Shown here in pieces: positions 45,801 through 56,565 of a stretch of 64,000 nucleotides of DNA. Below the pieces are notes generated by a model. That model saw nothing but the letters and a program-made list of their open reading frames with translations. It did no database searches and had not been told where the DNA came from. This DNA is from Tenrec ecaudatus (Eukaryota; Chordata; Mammalia; Afrosoricida; Tenrecidae). The stretch is taken from contig NC_134539.1 in NCBI RefSeq assembly GCF_050624435.1, positions 50,206,001-50,270,000 of the forward strand. Direction: 5' to 3'. Within the stretch, counting starts at the first letter, position 1. Each line of letters starts with the position of its first letter. Both the position numbers and the translations under genes were made by a program.

Positions 45801-46639
45801 GGTCTGCACTGGGGATGAGGTGATCAAGGAGGGGGCCAGGGGACGAAAGAAAGCAAGCCGACAACTCTCGTGTTGGCACGAGATGTGGGAGAACTGAGGG
45901 TCTTACAAACATTCACTAATTGTCCCCCCCTCCCCAGCCCGATGACAAAAGATATGCTTGTTCCCTGTGGAAAACTTCAACACATGGAAAACCCCAGGAA
46001 GAAGGCCACAATCCCTCAGAACACCCCCCCCACACACACACACACCACAGCCACAGCCAGGCCATTTCATGGGTGTTTTCTCTCCCAAGAGAGAAAAGAC
46101 TATTACTATGTTTACATTTTGCAAGAGGGTGTTTTTCATTTTAATTAAACTTAGCTTCAGCCCCCATTTATTTAAAATGGCCAAGTATTTAACCAGTCTC
46201 CAGTTGTGGGACAGGCCAGTGGCCCTGGTGGTGGACCTGACCAAAAAGGCGCCTGGCTGAACTCCGCCCCCTGGCCCAGTGGGACATGACCTGTCTGCCA
46301 GGCCTGATTTCATGCTTATCTGTCAGCTGCCAGCCAGGCCAGATTGGTCTGGGCGGACCCTTTTGGGTCAGGACCTTGAGCTGGAGACTTGTAAGAATGG
46401 GCTGGCCCGGGTCCTGCCTGGACTTGGTACAAAGGTGCTTGAGCCTGTGGTCTCTTAGCTCGTCTCCTCCACTGGACAGAACCACTAGGCGCTGAGATTG
46501 CCTGTGGGGACCAGATGGACCCAGCCTACAACAGGTAGAGCTGTGAAGTCAATTTGAGCTTCTGTGATTGGTGAGGAAGGGCGGGAGATTGCGTGCACGA
46601 AGGTATAGGGTGCTTGGGTTTCCCATGAGAGGGGATCAC
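45801..46639. other. Intron 5, last part
   Basis: No recognised repeat apart from a short CA tract at about 46030-46045. Confidence 0.4.
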
Positions 46640-46770
46640 CACGGAACCTCAGTTTTTCCCTCTGTAGAATGGAGATTCCAATTCCTCTTGGGCTGACCTC
46701 TCAGAGCTGGAAGGATCACACAAGACCAGGAAGTAAAATGCCCTGTGAGCTGCAGGGCATCGGGCGAAAC
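46640..46770 (+). mobile_element. MIR SINE, sense
   Basis: The text 'cctcagtttttccctctgtagaatggagattcc' is the MIR 3' core. It ends about 80 bases before exon 6. Confidence 0.7.
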
Positions 46771-46850
46771 CCCACGTTTTACTTGACACTGGCCTCTGCT
46801 ATCGCCCACCCGGTGAGCAGGTGCTAACTCAGCCTCTGTTCTTCTCCCAG

Positions 46851-46911
46851 ACAGAGCAGACTCATCGGCTGCATGAGCTTTGGGGTGAAATCCCTCCTGA
46901 CTCCAGACAAG
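46851..46911 (+). CDS. RGS3: RGS3 exon 6: C2 domain
   Basis: This 61-nt exon after ttcttctcccag encodes QSRLIGCMSFGVKSLLTPDK in phase and ends at a gtgggt donor. The GCMSFGVKSLL segment is the conserved penultimate C2 strand, as in human RGS3. It follows a 12.8-kb repeat-filled intron. Confidence 0.95.
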
Positions 46912-47809
46912 GTGGGTCCTGGGGGAGCATCTGGCAGGATCCTGCCATCGGAATTGGCCAGGGCCTCTCCCGGAAGTCCTTGGCACTCCACAGAGATAAG
47001 GGGATCACCTCACTGTGTTTGCCACCTGCCTGACCCAGGGGGTCTTGGGCCCCTTCCTTGGTTTGCCTTTGGTCGAACGAAGCTGTCGGGTAGTCCAAAG
47101 TTCTCCCTGAAGTCTCCGGGCTTGGTCTCTGCCAGTGAGGACCGTGGCTGACTCCTCTTGGTCCAGCATGCCCCTGGGGGAGAAGGGCCAGGTGCTGCCA
47201 TCCTCTGCCCTGGGGATCCTGTTGCCATCCAGCCATCAGGTCGTGGTTCAGGAGTGCTGGGGACAGTAGCATCCTATAAGGAGCCTTCCTCTGGGCTGGC
47301 TGAGCTTCTAGAGACCACTCCCACTGGGTGGCCACGCCCTTCTCCATGTCCACTCTGCACTACACCCCAGGGAGGTGTTGTAGACAGTAGATGGGACCCA
47401 GCCCCACCGTGAGGTCAGTTTGAGCTTCTCTGTGTGTGTGTGTGTGTGTCTGTGTGTGTGTGTGTGGTGGGGGGTTGGTGAGGGGACACAAAGGCGAAAG
47501 ATTCTTGGGTTTCTCTCGAGAGGGGAGACAGGTGCAGCAGGAGGGACATGTTTCCTTTGGCACCTCCGGAGATGATATGGTGGTTCTGCCCTCCGCCCCC
47601 CCCCCAGCTCTGTGTGTGATGGTGAAAACTGGGGGACAGGCGCTGAGGACCCTTTACCTCGATGTGGGTCTCAGTTCTCTTCTCTTAGCTGCACCCCCCA
47701 CCCCCGTGCACCCTAAGGGAGGCTTTCCTGGAGGTGCAGGTGTGGGGGCGGGTGACTGCCTGACCTGTGCCCCCTAGACCTAAGCACATCACCCTTTCTC
47801 TTGTGACAG
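46912..47809. other. Intron 6 with interrupted (TG)n
   Basis: A TG repeat with one C interruption lies at 47430-47466. Nothing else was recognised. Confidence 0.6.
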
Positions 47810-47900
47810 GAGATCAGCGGCTGGTACTACCTTCTGGGGGAGGACCTGGGCCGGACCAAGCACCTGAAGGTGGCCAGGCGGCGGCTGCGACCCCCCAGAG
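47810..47900 (+). CDS. RGS3: RGS3 exon 7: end of the C2 domain
   Basis: This 91-nt exon encodes EISGWYYLLGEDLGRTKHL, then KVARRRLRPPR, and one further base. The GWYYLL motif is the typical last C2 strand; the Arg-rich tail starts the linker to PDZ. The acceptor is ttgtgacag. The donor is gtacgt, followed 16 nt into the intron by a long CA repeat. Confidence 0.95.
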
Positions 47901-47914
47901 GTACGTACGTATGT

Positions 47915-47916
<2 letters not shown>

Positions 47917-47962
<46 letters not shown>
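47917..47962. repeat. (CA)23 microsatellite next to the exon 7 splice donor
   Basis: Uninterrupted CA units begin 16 nt after the last base of exon 7, on the transcribed sense strand. CA-rich intronic elements near donors can be bound by hnRNP L and alter splicing (known in other genes); an effect here is inference. Confidence 0.96.
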
Positions 47963-47964
<2 letters not shown>

Positions 47965-48024
47965 CCTTCCACTTCAGCCTGCATGTGCCCCCCTCCCAAG
48001 CTCCCTTCCCCTCCCTGGGTGGTG

Positions 48025-48186
48025 GCCTTGTCTCCCTGTGCTTTGTGGCCCCTGTCACTCCAGGCGGTGACCAAGCTTGCCTTGTCTCCCTGTGCTTTGT
48101 GGCCCCTGTCACTCCAGGCGGTGACCAAGCTTGCCTTGTCTCCCTGTGTTTTGTGGCCCCTGTCACTCCAGGCGGTGACCAAGCTT
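48025..48186. repeat. Three tandem copies of a 54-bp unit in intron 7
   Basis: The units at 48025-48078, 48079-48132 and 48133-48186 are almost identical (one C/T difference in the third). Each contains a pyrimidine-rich run ending in cactccag, which resembles a 3' splice site. Confidence 0.96.
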
Positions 48187-48657
48187 CCCCGTCTAAGAGC
48201 AACTCCTCAGGAGTAGCCTGCTCGCATGCAGACTGCAGGAGGCTTCCCGCCCGTGCCAGCCCACCGGGCTGGACTTTCTCAGAAGGCGTTAGGGCCCTGA
48301 TTCCACATGGTTTGGCTCCTGTCACCCCTCACTGATTGGGAGCAGGGCTGGAGACATCTGGAACAACCTTATCCCAGACTCGGTGGCCTCAGGCATCCCC
48401 TCCGGGTGGCCTTGCTTCAAGGGGCAAACTGCGCCACGGGCTCCCTGCACTGTGGATCTGTCAGCAGCCCTAAGCCGCAGGACTTGGAATTTCCACCCTC
48501 CTTGGCCGAGCCTGGGGCGTCCTCATGCCCTCGAGGCTGGAAGTGGCCTAGGCAGCCCCACGGGCCTGTGCCCAGTCCTGTCCCCTGGGTGACCCGTGGA
48601 ATGGTCCTTTCATCCCACCAGAAGCTTTCTGACTCAGTGCTGTCTGTCCCCTTCCAG

Positions 48658-48713
48658 ACCCACTGCTGAGCATGCCAGGAGGAGGGGACACGGGGAATGG
48701 AGACAAACTCCAG
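48658..48713 (+). CDS. RGS3: RGS3 exon 8: C2-PDZ linker
   Basis: This 56-nt exon encodes PLLSMPGGGDTGNGDKLQ after a split Asp codon. It is bounded by cccttccag and gtatgt and ends in phase 0. The next exon can therefore be joined either from here (C2 forms) or from the PDZ first exon at 51065. The peptide is Gly-rich and probably a flexible linker. Confidence 0.93.
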
Positions 48714-49375
48714 GTATGTGGGAGGAAGCCCGGGTGGGAGCATGGATGGGCTAGTCTCTGGGTCCCCAAGCAGGGCAGCATTTGGTGTCTGAGGCTTGCT
48801 TCGTTGGATACTTGGGGCCCCAACAGAGTCTTGGATTCTGAAGGGAGTCTGTCTTCAGCGTCCTAAGGGAGGTTGTACACACCAGAGCTCCCCTTGGGTC
48901 ACGCACAGCCTCGGCAGCAGAATGAAACACCGCACTGGGCTCACAATTGCTCCTGTGTTTGAGCCGTTGTTGCAGGCCCCCGCTCCAGCCCACCTCTCTA
49001 AAGTGAGGGTGAGCCCCGTTTCATTGTGGGGGGTGGGGGCGTCAGGCTCAGAGACACTACGTTCCACTCTGGGGCCCCATAGTGAGCAGGGGTAGCAGCA
49101 GCAAGGCCTGCTGGACTCCTACGTGCACAGCCCCATGCTCCCCCTCCTGGATGTGACCCAGTCGGGAAGATAGGACACTGGTGTTTTCAGTGACACTGTA
49201 TTGTGATTTTATGTATTGCTGCGGGGAAGTACTATCAAGTCATTCCAGCTCCCAGCAGCCCCGGGTACAACAGGTGTATTATGATTCACAAAACACTTCC
49301 CCCTTCACCGACTCTGTTCATTAATTTGCTCACTCACTCCTTCACCCATTCAGTAGTTACCAGACACCGACACAG
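48714..49375. other. Intron 8, first part
   Basis: No recognised repeat or exon. Confidence 0.4.
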
Positions 49376-49568
49376 GCCGTATGGTGCTTACGCGTTGGGC
49401 AGCCAACCATCAGATGAGCGGTTCAAAACCACCACCTGCTCCTCAGGAGAAAGATGAGTCTCTACTCCTGCAAAGGGCTTTCCGTCTCGGAAGCTCACAG
49501 GGGACGGTTCTGTTTACCCTGGCCTCTCGGGTGGCGGTGAGTCGAACCGACTCGATGGCAGAGAGGTT
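49376..49568 (+). mobile_element. AfroSINE (+)
   Basis: It reads 'gccgtatggtgcttacgcgttgggc' through 'ggttcaaaaccaccacctgctcctcaggagaaag' to 'gagtcgaaccgactcgatggcag'. Confidence 0.88.
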
Positions 49569-49894
49569 GGTTTTGGTGACGTGGTCCAGGTGCCGGGCGG
49601 GGGTTCCGGGATGCAGCTGCAAACAAGATCCCAGCCTCCCTGGAGCTAACGATCCAGCATGGAGTGCTGTCCAGCCTGGCAGTTCCTCGCCTGTGGTGGC
49701 TCGTGAGCGCTTGAAACGTGACTCGTGTGGCTGGGGAAGTGACTGCTGACTGTGTTCCAGTGTCCAAATCAATGCCAATGACGGAGGGCTGCCTGGCTGG
49801 ACGGCGCAGCTTGACAGCCACTTGCCAGATGTGCTCTCTGGTGGCTCAGGTGCCCAGTGGGGTGTTGAAACCTTTCCTCTGGCTGTTGCTGAAA

Positions 49895-49931
49895 AGACAC
49901 ACAAACACACACACACTCTCTCTCTCTCTCC
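49895..49931. repeat. (CA)n(CT)n compound microsatellite
   Basis: An interrupted CA run is followed by CT. Confidence 0.9.
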
Positions 49932-50827
49932 TCGCTGAGCAGAGCAAGGACAGTGCCTGGTGAATTTCCCAGGGATCTGTGGGGGTTACCTGGACCCCAC
50001 ATAGCCCAAGTCCAGCCACTTTCGGAAAGCCTTGTCTTAAGCTGGGCTTAGTACACTGGGCATCGTCCTGCACTGCCCCTGGCTTTCTGGTTTGGGTGGC
50101 AGGAGGCTGGGCACAGTGGGGGTGATTTCTGAGGCTTGACCAGCACTGGAGGGGAGGTCATCTTTCAGCTCCTCACTGAGCCAATGAAGACATGGAAGTC
50201 AAAAAACCTGGGTGACCTGCCAAAGAGGGGCTGGACCCCAGGGGCACTCTCTGGCATCAGAGATGTGCTCCAAGGGGGGTGGCAAGAAGGCAGGGTCCTA
50301 CCTTGTGCTGCCTTGCCCAAGGAGATCCTGGGGCTTCCTTGCCAGGTGATTGCCTCAGTTTCTTCCTCTGGAAGATGGGGCTGCTGGCTCTGTGGGCGAT
50401 CCCGGGGCCCTTTTCAGATTTGACACAAACGATCACCCTCTGCTGCTAGCAGCCCATTCCACACATGAGCAAACTGACCTTCAGGTCACCCCTGGGGCAG
50501 GCAGGTCCTGGCTCTGCAAAGCCTGTGTGCCTCTTGTCTTATGATAGGGGTGCCTGTGGGTCCCCTCCTCCCCCCTGCATGGCAGGCACCTGGAAGTTCC
50601 TTAGACTGAACCAGTCCCTCGCCACCCCACGGTGCTGGCAGGGGGCGGGAGTGCTGCTGTCGGTGGGGCGTGTTTTCTGCCTGGGCTCATTCTTGTCCAG
50701 CGAGGAGGGGTGTCTGTGAGAACATAGGAATCACAAAGTGGCCCCTGGCGGAGAATGTAGCCAGAACAAAGGCGCCTTCTCCCTGGCCGGGGCCTGGGGA
50801 ATACTAACTAGTTGACAGGAATTTTAA
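49932..50827. other. Sequence upstream of the PDZ promoter
   Basis: No recognised repeat. Intronic for the C2 forms and 5' flank for the PDZ form. Confidence 0.4.
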
Positions 50828-51064
50828 TATAAAACTCTCCCTCTTCCTTGTCGATCCGAGGTTGCAGGAAGCCTTGGGGCTTATCGTGCAGAGGCACACA
50901 GCGCAGACAGGGCTTGGGGAGGTGAGGGGTGATTTCCTGCTATTCTTCTGCGGGGCGGGCTTCCCAGGGCGGTCATGCCAGGCTGACGGGGCGCAGTGCG
51001 GGCTCCCGCGGCTGGGGGACAGCAAGGTTTTCATGGGGCCGCAGCCCAGGCAGGACCTGCAGCC
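50828..51064 (+). promoter_or_regulatory. RGS3: Putative promoter and leader of the PDZ-RGS3 transcript
   Basis: A TATAAAA element at 50828-50834 lies 231 bases before the PDZ-form start codon, which would put a start site near 50860 and give a leader of about 200 nt. Downstream sequence is GC-rich (CGGGGCGGGC at about 50951). If transcription begins there, the leader holds two upstream ORFs: a 3-codon one (50975-50986) and an 11-codon one (51033-51068) whose TGA overlaps the main start as ATGA. Promoter activity itself is inferred. Confidence 0.5.
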
Positions 51065-51118
51065 ATGAACCGCTTCCAGGGGCTCTGCAAGGTGTGCTCG
51101 GAGCGCCGCTATCGCCAG
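51065..51118 (+). CDS. RGS3: RGS3 alternative first coding exon of PDZ-RGS3
   Basis: This exon encodes the 18 residues MNRFQGLCKVCSERRYRQ and ends in phase 0 at a gtgcgt donor. It is nearly identical to the start of the PDZ-RGS3 isoform (human MNRFNGLCKVCSERRYRQ, from memory). It splices to 55126, giving RYRQ-ITIPRG, and so makes a protein without the C2 domain. The start context has G at -3. The Cys-x-x-Cys pair and Arg cluster are characteristic of this isoform's short leader peptide. Confidence 0.93.
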
Positions 51119-52186
51119 GTGCGTGCTTGGCCCTGGGAGGTCCACGGGTGGGGGCTCCCCACTTGGCCATCCCCACCAGCTCCCTGTGGGGTTGTTCTGA
51201 TCCAGGAAGAGGGGAATTGGACCTAGGTCGTACCTGCTGCCACCGCCCCTCTCTCCGGGTAAGGAGACCCAGCTCAGCGCCCTGTCCTCTCCACTGACTG
51301 GGTCGGGTCCAGAGTGAGGTTATCTGACTGGTAGCCCCTGTACTTTTATTTTGGGTGGGTGGGGACGGGCATAGGTATAAATAGACATCCTTAGCCTGGG
51401 CAGCTGGGAGTTTCTGGAAGAGGTTTGGTATATTTGGGTCTTTGGTCCCTTGCTTCTTATGCCCGCCTGGTGTGTGTTTGTGATACGTGTGTGTGGTGCG
51501 TGTGTGGGTGGTGGTGTGTGGAACTCCAGGCTTCTGTGTGTGTGCATGCACACACGATTTCCCACCTCCCCAAGTGGCTCAGGATTCCTGGGACTTTACA
51601 GCCCCACTTCCCTGAGAAGGTTTGGCCTCTCGGCCCCCAGACTTGGAATGTAGGGCAAAGTGGAATGGGGGCGATGACCCAGTTTGCCCCCAAGCCCCTT
51701 CTCTCAAACTATGATGAAGCTCCCCCCACCTCTTCTTGGAAATGGGATGGGGGCAGGGACAGTGAAGGCAAGGGCTGCCTGGACTTGGGAAATGTCCAGC
51801 GTCGAAGAGCGCCCCGAAGTGGTTCTGAGTTTTAAAGCGTGGGAAAAATCCTTCTGCTGGTTTTAGTAACCAAATGGGAATCTGGGCCCCTGACTCCTTC
51901 CAACACACAGCGCTTAGGTCACAAGAGGCACACAGGGGGCCCCTCTGCTCCCGGCACCCACCCAATAAGGGTGCCCCTGCTCTCCCTCCAGCCTGGCCCA
52001 GCTCTCAGGGCCTGCCCTGCACACCCAGCCTCCAGGCCAGCACAGCTCCTGGGACATCAGCACTGAGCAGGGGGGGGGGGGGGGGGGAAGCAGAGGACAC
52101 TGGGTAGGAAGTCTAGAAGCCCTTCGACCTCGTGGTCACCTCTGGGCTCTACACGGTAGCGTGGGCCCCGTGTGAGTGTGGGCTGG
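51119..52186. other. Intron after the PDZ first exon, with an 18-G run
   Basis: A run of 18 G lies at 52070-52087. TG-rich sequence lies at 51470-51545. No exon was recognised. Confidence 0.5.
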
Positions 52187-52390
52187 GATGGGGGTCTGGG
52201 CCCCGCAGCTCAGACGGATCCTGGGTTGGAAGTTTGCGAGTGCAGAGTGCAGTGTGGGACCTGGGCTGAATCCGGCTCTACCCCTCCTTAGCTGTGGCTG
52301 GAAGCAGCCGCCCCCTCTGAGCCTCAGGCTTCTTGTCAGTAAGTGGGGACGATGCCTGAATGTGCAGCTCCTGGGAACAGTGTCTGGAGG
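52187..52390 (+). mobile_element. MIR SINE, sense
   Basis: The order 'ggctgaatccggctctacccctccttagctgtggctgg' then 'tctgagcctcaggcttcttgtcagtaagtgggga' is MIR. Confidence 0.75.
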
Positions 52391-53660
52391 TCCACCCAGG
52401 AAGGGATCACAGGGCAGAAATGAGGGGTTGCTACCGTGAGACCAGGAGCCACGACAGCCCCTGTCCTGGACAGGAAAGAGCAAGAACCATCCCCAGGAAG
52501 GGCTGTCCCTGCCGGGAGCCAAGAGGTCCCAGGCTCGGGACAGGACTGCTCCCTGCACCGCCTGAATCTGAACCAGAGGGCTCAGATCTGGGAGGTGTGT
52601 GCGTGTGTGCTGGCACTCTGCCGCAGTGTCCTTTTCTGTGAAGTGGGCCCACGAGATCCAGCCTGTGTTCTTCTCTGCGGTGACCAGGACCTCTGGGCCG
52701 GGTTCTCTCAGGGTGGCCCTTGCTCAGTGGAGGGAGTGTCGTTGGGCTTCCTTCACACCCGGAGCCAGGAGACGAGCTTGCCTGCACGATGCCCCCACCC
52801 ATTTGGGTTGGTCTGCTCCTGGGCTGGCTCTTTGGAGGCCTGTTCTCTGCAAGGTGGAGACGAGGCGGCCAGGGTGTGGGAAGGGGGGCTGCTTTGCTGG
52901 GGCACATGGCAGCACCCAGGCAGGGGAGGCTGCGGTCTCTTGGTGTGGTCAGATAGTGGGAGGGTGGGTGGGTGCTAGAAAGGCTTGGGTTGAGAGGGGG
53001 GTTTCAAGGGGTTACAAAATGCCCTGCGGGGGCCCACGAGGTGGGTCAGGCCCCAGGCGTCCCTGCCCACCCCCACCCTCGCCCGGGCCTGACAGCGAGG
53101 GCCGCTCCTCTCCTCCACTTCCGCGCTATCTCCAGAGTTTGTTTTTCTCTCTCTTTCCATTTTCCCCCTCTTCCTGTCTTAGCGGCATGTTTTCCCAGCA
53201 TTCTTATGGGAACAGGGTATTTTCCTGCTCCCTCCCCGCCCCCTTGTCTGTCAGATTTCCTGTTTGACAAACTCGCTTTGAATCCAGGCCCAGGGCTGGT
53301 GGGAAGCAGAGCCTCAGGGGCCCCCAGCGCTTCCATTGGAGGGGGGGGGGGGGCGCGGGACACCCTGCTGCCATCAAGCCTGACCTTTGGGCAGTTTACA
53401 GGTGAATGCTGGGCACCCAGTCTCGAAGGCCCAGGGGGCCTCCCCTCGGCTTTCTCCAGGACAACTGAGCAGGGACCTCTTCCTCAGCACCGCCCCCCCC
53501 CCCCAAGTCTCACTTCCCGGGGTTCTCTCAGAATCTCTTTCAAAACCTTGTTCATTCAAACCTTCTCAGTGACCTTTGGCTTGCTCTGCGGGTGGGCCGG
53601 GGCTGGGTCTTTGGGGGCAGCTGCTGAGGGTGTGTGTGCAGCCAGGCTAAGCTGCCGGAA
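52391..53660. other. Intronic stretch with G and C runs
   Basis: A run of 14 G lies at about 53340-53354 and a C run at 53495-53505. No exon was recognised. Confidence 0.5.
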
Positions 53661-53840
53661 CAGCTGGTCTTACTGTACCCCGGCAGCCCCCTTGCTTAGC
53701 CGTGGCAGCTGGTCTTACTGTACCCCGGCAGCCCCCTTGCTTAGCCGTGGCAGCTGGTCTTACTGTACCCCGGCAGCCCCCTTGCTTAGCCGTGGCAGCT
53801 GGTCTTACTGTACCCCGGCAGCCCCCTTGCTTAACTGTGC
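53661..53840. repeat. Four tandem copies of a 45-bp unit
   Basis: The units start at 53661, 53706, 53751 and 53796. The first three are identical and the fourth diverges at its end. Each unit carries cttac followed about 25 bases later by cccccttgcttag, together resembling a branch point and 3' splice site. Confidence 0.97.
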
Positions 53841-55125
53841 TGCGTGTCCACTGTGCACCAAGGGTGGAGATTTACACAGGAAACCCGTCGTCCATCCCGA
53901 CCCACAGGGGCCCTAAAGACCGAACAGAGCCACGCTTTGGCATTTCCAAGACCTTCCTTCCGGCCAGGTTACTTTTCTTGGTATCTTTCCGCACATTATT
54001 TCTCCATCAGCACTAACTCACAAGGCCCTTCCCCACCCAGATTGTCGTCTCCTCTCTCCTTTGGCGTGGCCTTTGTTAATCTGATCTGTACAGGTCCTCC
54101 TTTATGAGACCATGCGGACGAAGCCAAACCTGGCTGAAAGGTGGCTTTGGGGAATATTTTTGGTTTCAAGGGTTTTTCTTCTTCTTTTTTTTTAAGGATA
54201 ACAGGGTTATTTTTTGGGGGGTGTCATGGGGGGCAGCCTCCAGTCTCAGTGACTCCAGAGATTCTGGACCCCCAGGCGAATTGGAGGCTTTGTTTTATAT
54301 TTCTCTCCCTTTTGGAACCAGGATTCTTCTAGAGTCTCTGAAGTCCTTTTGGCCTCTGATCCCAACACAGTCCATCCAACCTCACGTTTTGCTCTAATGG
54401 TCCCGGGCTCTGCTTGTCTGGGCGAGGTCTGTGTACGCCCGTGTCCCTCATTCTCTGTCCCTCAATAACTCCTGCATGCCAGAGGGCCTCACCACGTGTG
54501 TACCACACTGGCAAACACACCCAGAAAAGTAGGGGGTGTGGGGCTGCTAAGCAGGCGCAGCTCATGAGGCCAAGGGCTACTTTTGAAAGTCCGCACTGGA
54601 TACCTGTGTGACCCTGGCCTTGCGCTGCCCCTGCTGACGGGAGACTGAGTGTGTGGTGTGTCTCCACCCGCTCTGAGAGGGTGGCGGCTGAACTGGCTCT
54701 GTCTGTGGGCTCCGGCCCTGAGCATGGGCTCCGGCCCTGAGCATGGGCTCGGCATGTGGGCCTGTGCTTCAGGACCTTCCTGGAAGGGAAGAAGGGACCA
54801 GGTGGGCAGCGGCTCACAGGTGAGGTGGAGCCGTGTGGGTGCTGGCCTGCTGAGCTGCCCCGGACAGTCCTGCCCATTTGCTGGGACCGAGGAAGGCAAG
54901 GTTCACTCTGCCCAGGTTCTGCCCACCTCTGCCTGGGCTTTCCTCCTGAGCTCTCAGCCCTCTGGATGGGCTCATCCCCCAGTGCCTGCAGTACCTTGGC
55001 TGAGATAGGGGAGGGGAGGGAAAGGAAGGGGAGGAGGGAGGGAGAGGGGCTTTGGGGTGGGGCCTGTGGGCTCCCTACCTTGACCTTGGGGCTCCTGGGA
55101 GTAACCGGGCAGGGCTCTGTCCTAG
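53841..55125. other. Intronic stretch before exon 9
   Basis: A 20-bp unit containing ggctccggccctgagcat is duplicated at about 54708-54747, and a purine-only G-rich run lies at 55008-55050. No exon was recognised. Confidence 0.5.
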
Positions 55126-55207
55126 ATCACCATCCCCAGGGGGAAGGACGGCTTTGGCTTCACTATCTGCTGCGACTCACCAGTTCGAGTCCAGGCTGTG
55201 GATTCCG
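55126..55207 (+). CDS. RGS3: RGS3 exon 9: PDZ domain, carboxylate-binding loop
   Basis: This 82-nt exon encodes ITIPRGKDGFGFTICCD, then SPVRVQAVDS, and one base, between ctgtcctag and gtaagt. GFGF is the PDZ carboxylate-binding loop (GLGF class) that grips the C-terminus of partners such as ephrin-B. This is the point where the C2-form and PDZ-form transcripts converge. Confidence 0.97.
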
Positions 55208-55946
55208 GTAAGTGAGCAACATGGGCCAGGCCCCATCCCCTCAGCCACCACGCCCCACTGGGGGCTTTGAGACTGGACAGGGAGACCTAGGCTGGACCAG
55301 TAAGAATAATATTTGTAAATGACCACCGACAAAACCCGAGGTTTATGAAAACATACTTACATATATATATACACACGCGCACAAAATGAAAACAGGTTTT
55401 TGTATCTCGGCTCCCAGCCTCCTTGAACAGGAACGAAACCTATATTTTCAGTAAATGGCAGCAGAGGAAAATGAGAGTAGTTTATGAACCCTGCTTGGAG
55501 TTGGTATTTTATTCTATCCCAAGCTGGATTAGCATTTAAAACAGCCAGCCCCCACTTAGTGCCAATAAAAGGCTTCTCTCAACCATGGAGTGAGACTCAG
55601 GTGGGCCAGATCCAGGGCTCGGGGCTTGGGGTGGCTGGGGCACAGTGGTGGGTGGCATGCGAACCTGGCAACAAGGAGGGGCTGTCAGTGGGCTGGGACC
55701 TCCCCCGGGGGTGGGAGAGGGACAGGGCCCGTGGGGATGGTGGGTGACAGAGGAGTGAGCTGTGCTCAGGATGAGGCAGAGGGAAGAGGAGAGGGCAAAG
55801 GCCCGAGTGAAACTCAGCAGGTCTAGCCCCCGCCCCCCCCCCCCCCTTTGCCTGCAGATGGAGAAATGGCCCTTGCCCAAGTCACGATGGTGGCAGAGGA
55901 CTCAAGTTCTTCGGGCATCTTGAGTGGTTTTTCTTTGTCCCTGCAG
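55208..55946. other. Intron 9
   Basis: An AT-rich patch lies at 55360-55370 and a 14-C run at 55833-55846, about 100 bases before exon 10. No repeat was firmly recognised. Confidence 0.45.
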
Positions 55947-56052
55947 GGGGCCCCGCAGAGCGGGCCGGGCTGCAGCAGCTGGACACTGTGCTGCAGCTGA
56001 ATCAGCGGCCTGTGGAGCACTGGAAATGCGTGGAGCTGGCTCATGAGATCCG
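55947..56052 (+). CDS. RGS3: RGS3 exon 10: PDZ domain, second half
   Basis: This 106-nt exon encodes GPAERAGLQQLDTVLQLNQ, then RPVEHWKCVELAHEI, with split codons at each end. It is flanked by gtccctgcag and gtgcgt. AERAGLQ-LD-VL-LN is the standard PDZ core, and HWKCVELAHEI is helix B, which lines the peptide groove. Confidence 0.97.
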
Positions 56053-56377
56053 GTGCGTGGGGCAGCAGTGGGCCTCGGGCGGATGGCCGCCCCCATCTTG
56101 CCCTGCTCTAGCCCATGCCCCCTCCGCTGTGCTGGTACCCCTGCACCTGGCTGTCCAGGGACTCTGCTTCTGGAAGGCTGGGACACAGAGCTCTCCAGCA
56201 GAGCCCCTGCTTCCACTTGGCTCCTTTGGCAGATTTTCTCTTTGGGGTCCTGTTCCTGCGACCCAGGAGCTGGGCGGAAGGACGTGTCAGTGCCAAGAAG
56301 GTTGAAGCGGCACAATTTAAGCATCCAATAGTTATTACTGTTATCTTTGGGCTGTGTTGGGGTTTCCTATAAATGAT

Positions 56378-56565
56378 GATGCCCTGGCCTTAGGCTGCTG
56401 ATCGCAAGGCCAGCAGTTTGAAACCATCAGCCACTCCGAGGGGGGAAAGGCAAGGCTTTCTACTCCTTAAGAGTCTTGGAAACCCACAGGAGCAGTTTTG
56501 CCCTCCGTTCTACAGTCACTACGAGTCAGCATCCACTCGATGGCAGTGAGGTGTTTTTGGGGGGG
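56378..56565 (+). mobile_element. AfroSINE (+)
   Basis: It reads 'tgccctggccttaggctgctgatcgcaaggccagcagtttgaaacc' through 'gtcttggaaacccacaggagcagtt' to 'catccactcgatggcagtgagg'. Confidence 0.87.

Noticed and set aside
45375-45897. An independent + strand gene near exon 6
   Set aside because: The peptide is the C-terminal end of an RTE LINE with frame breaks, followed by the RTE 3' end.
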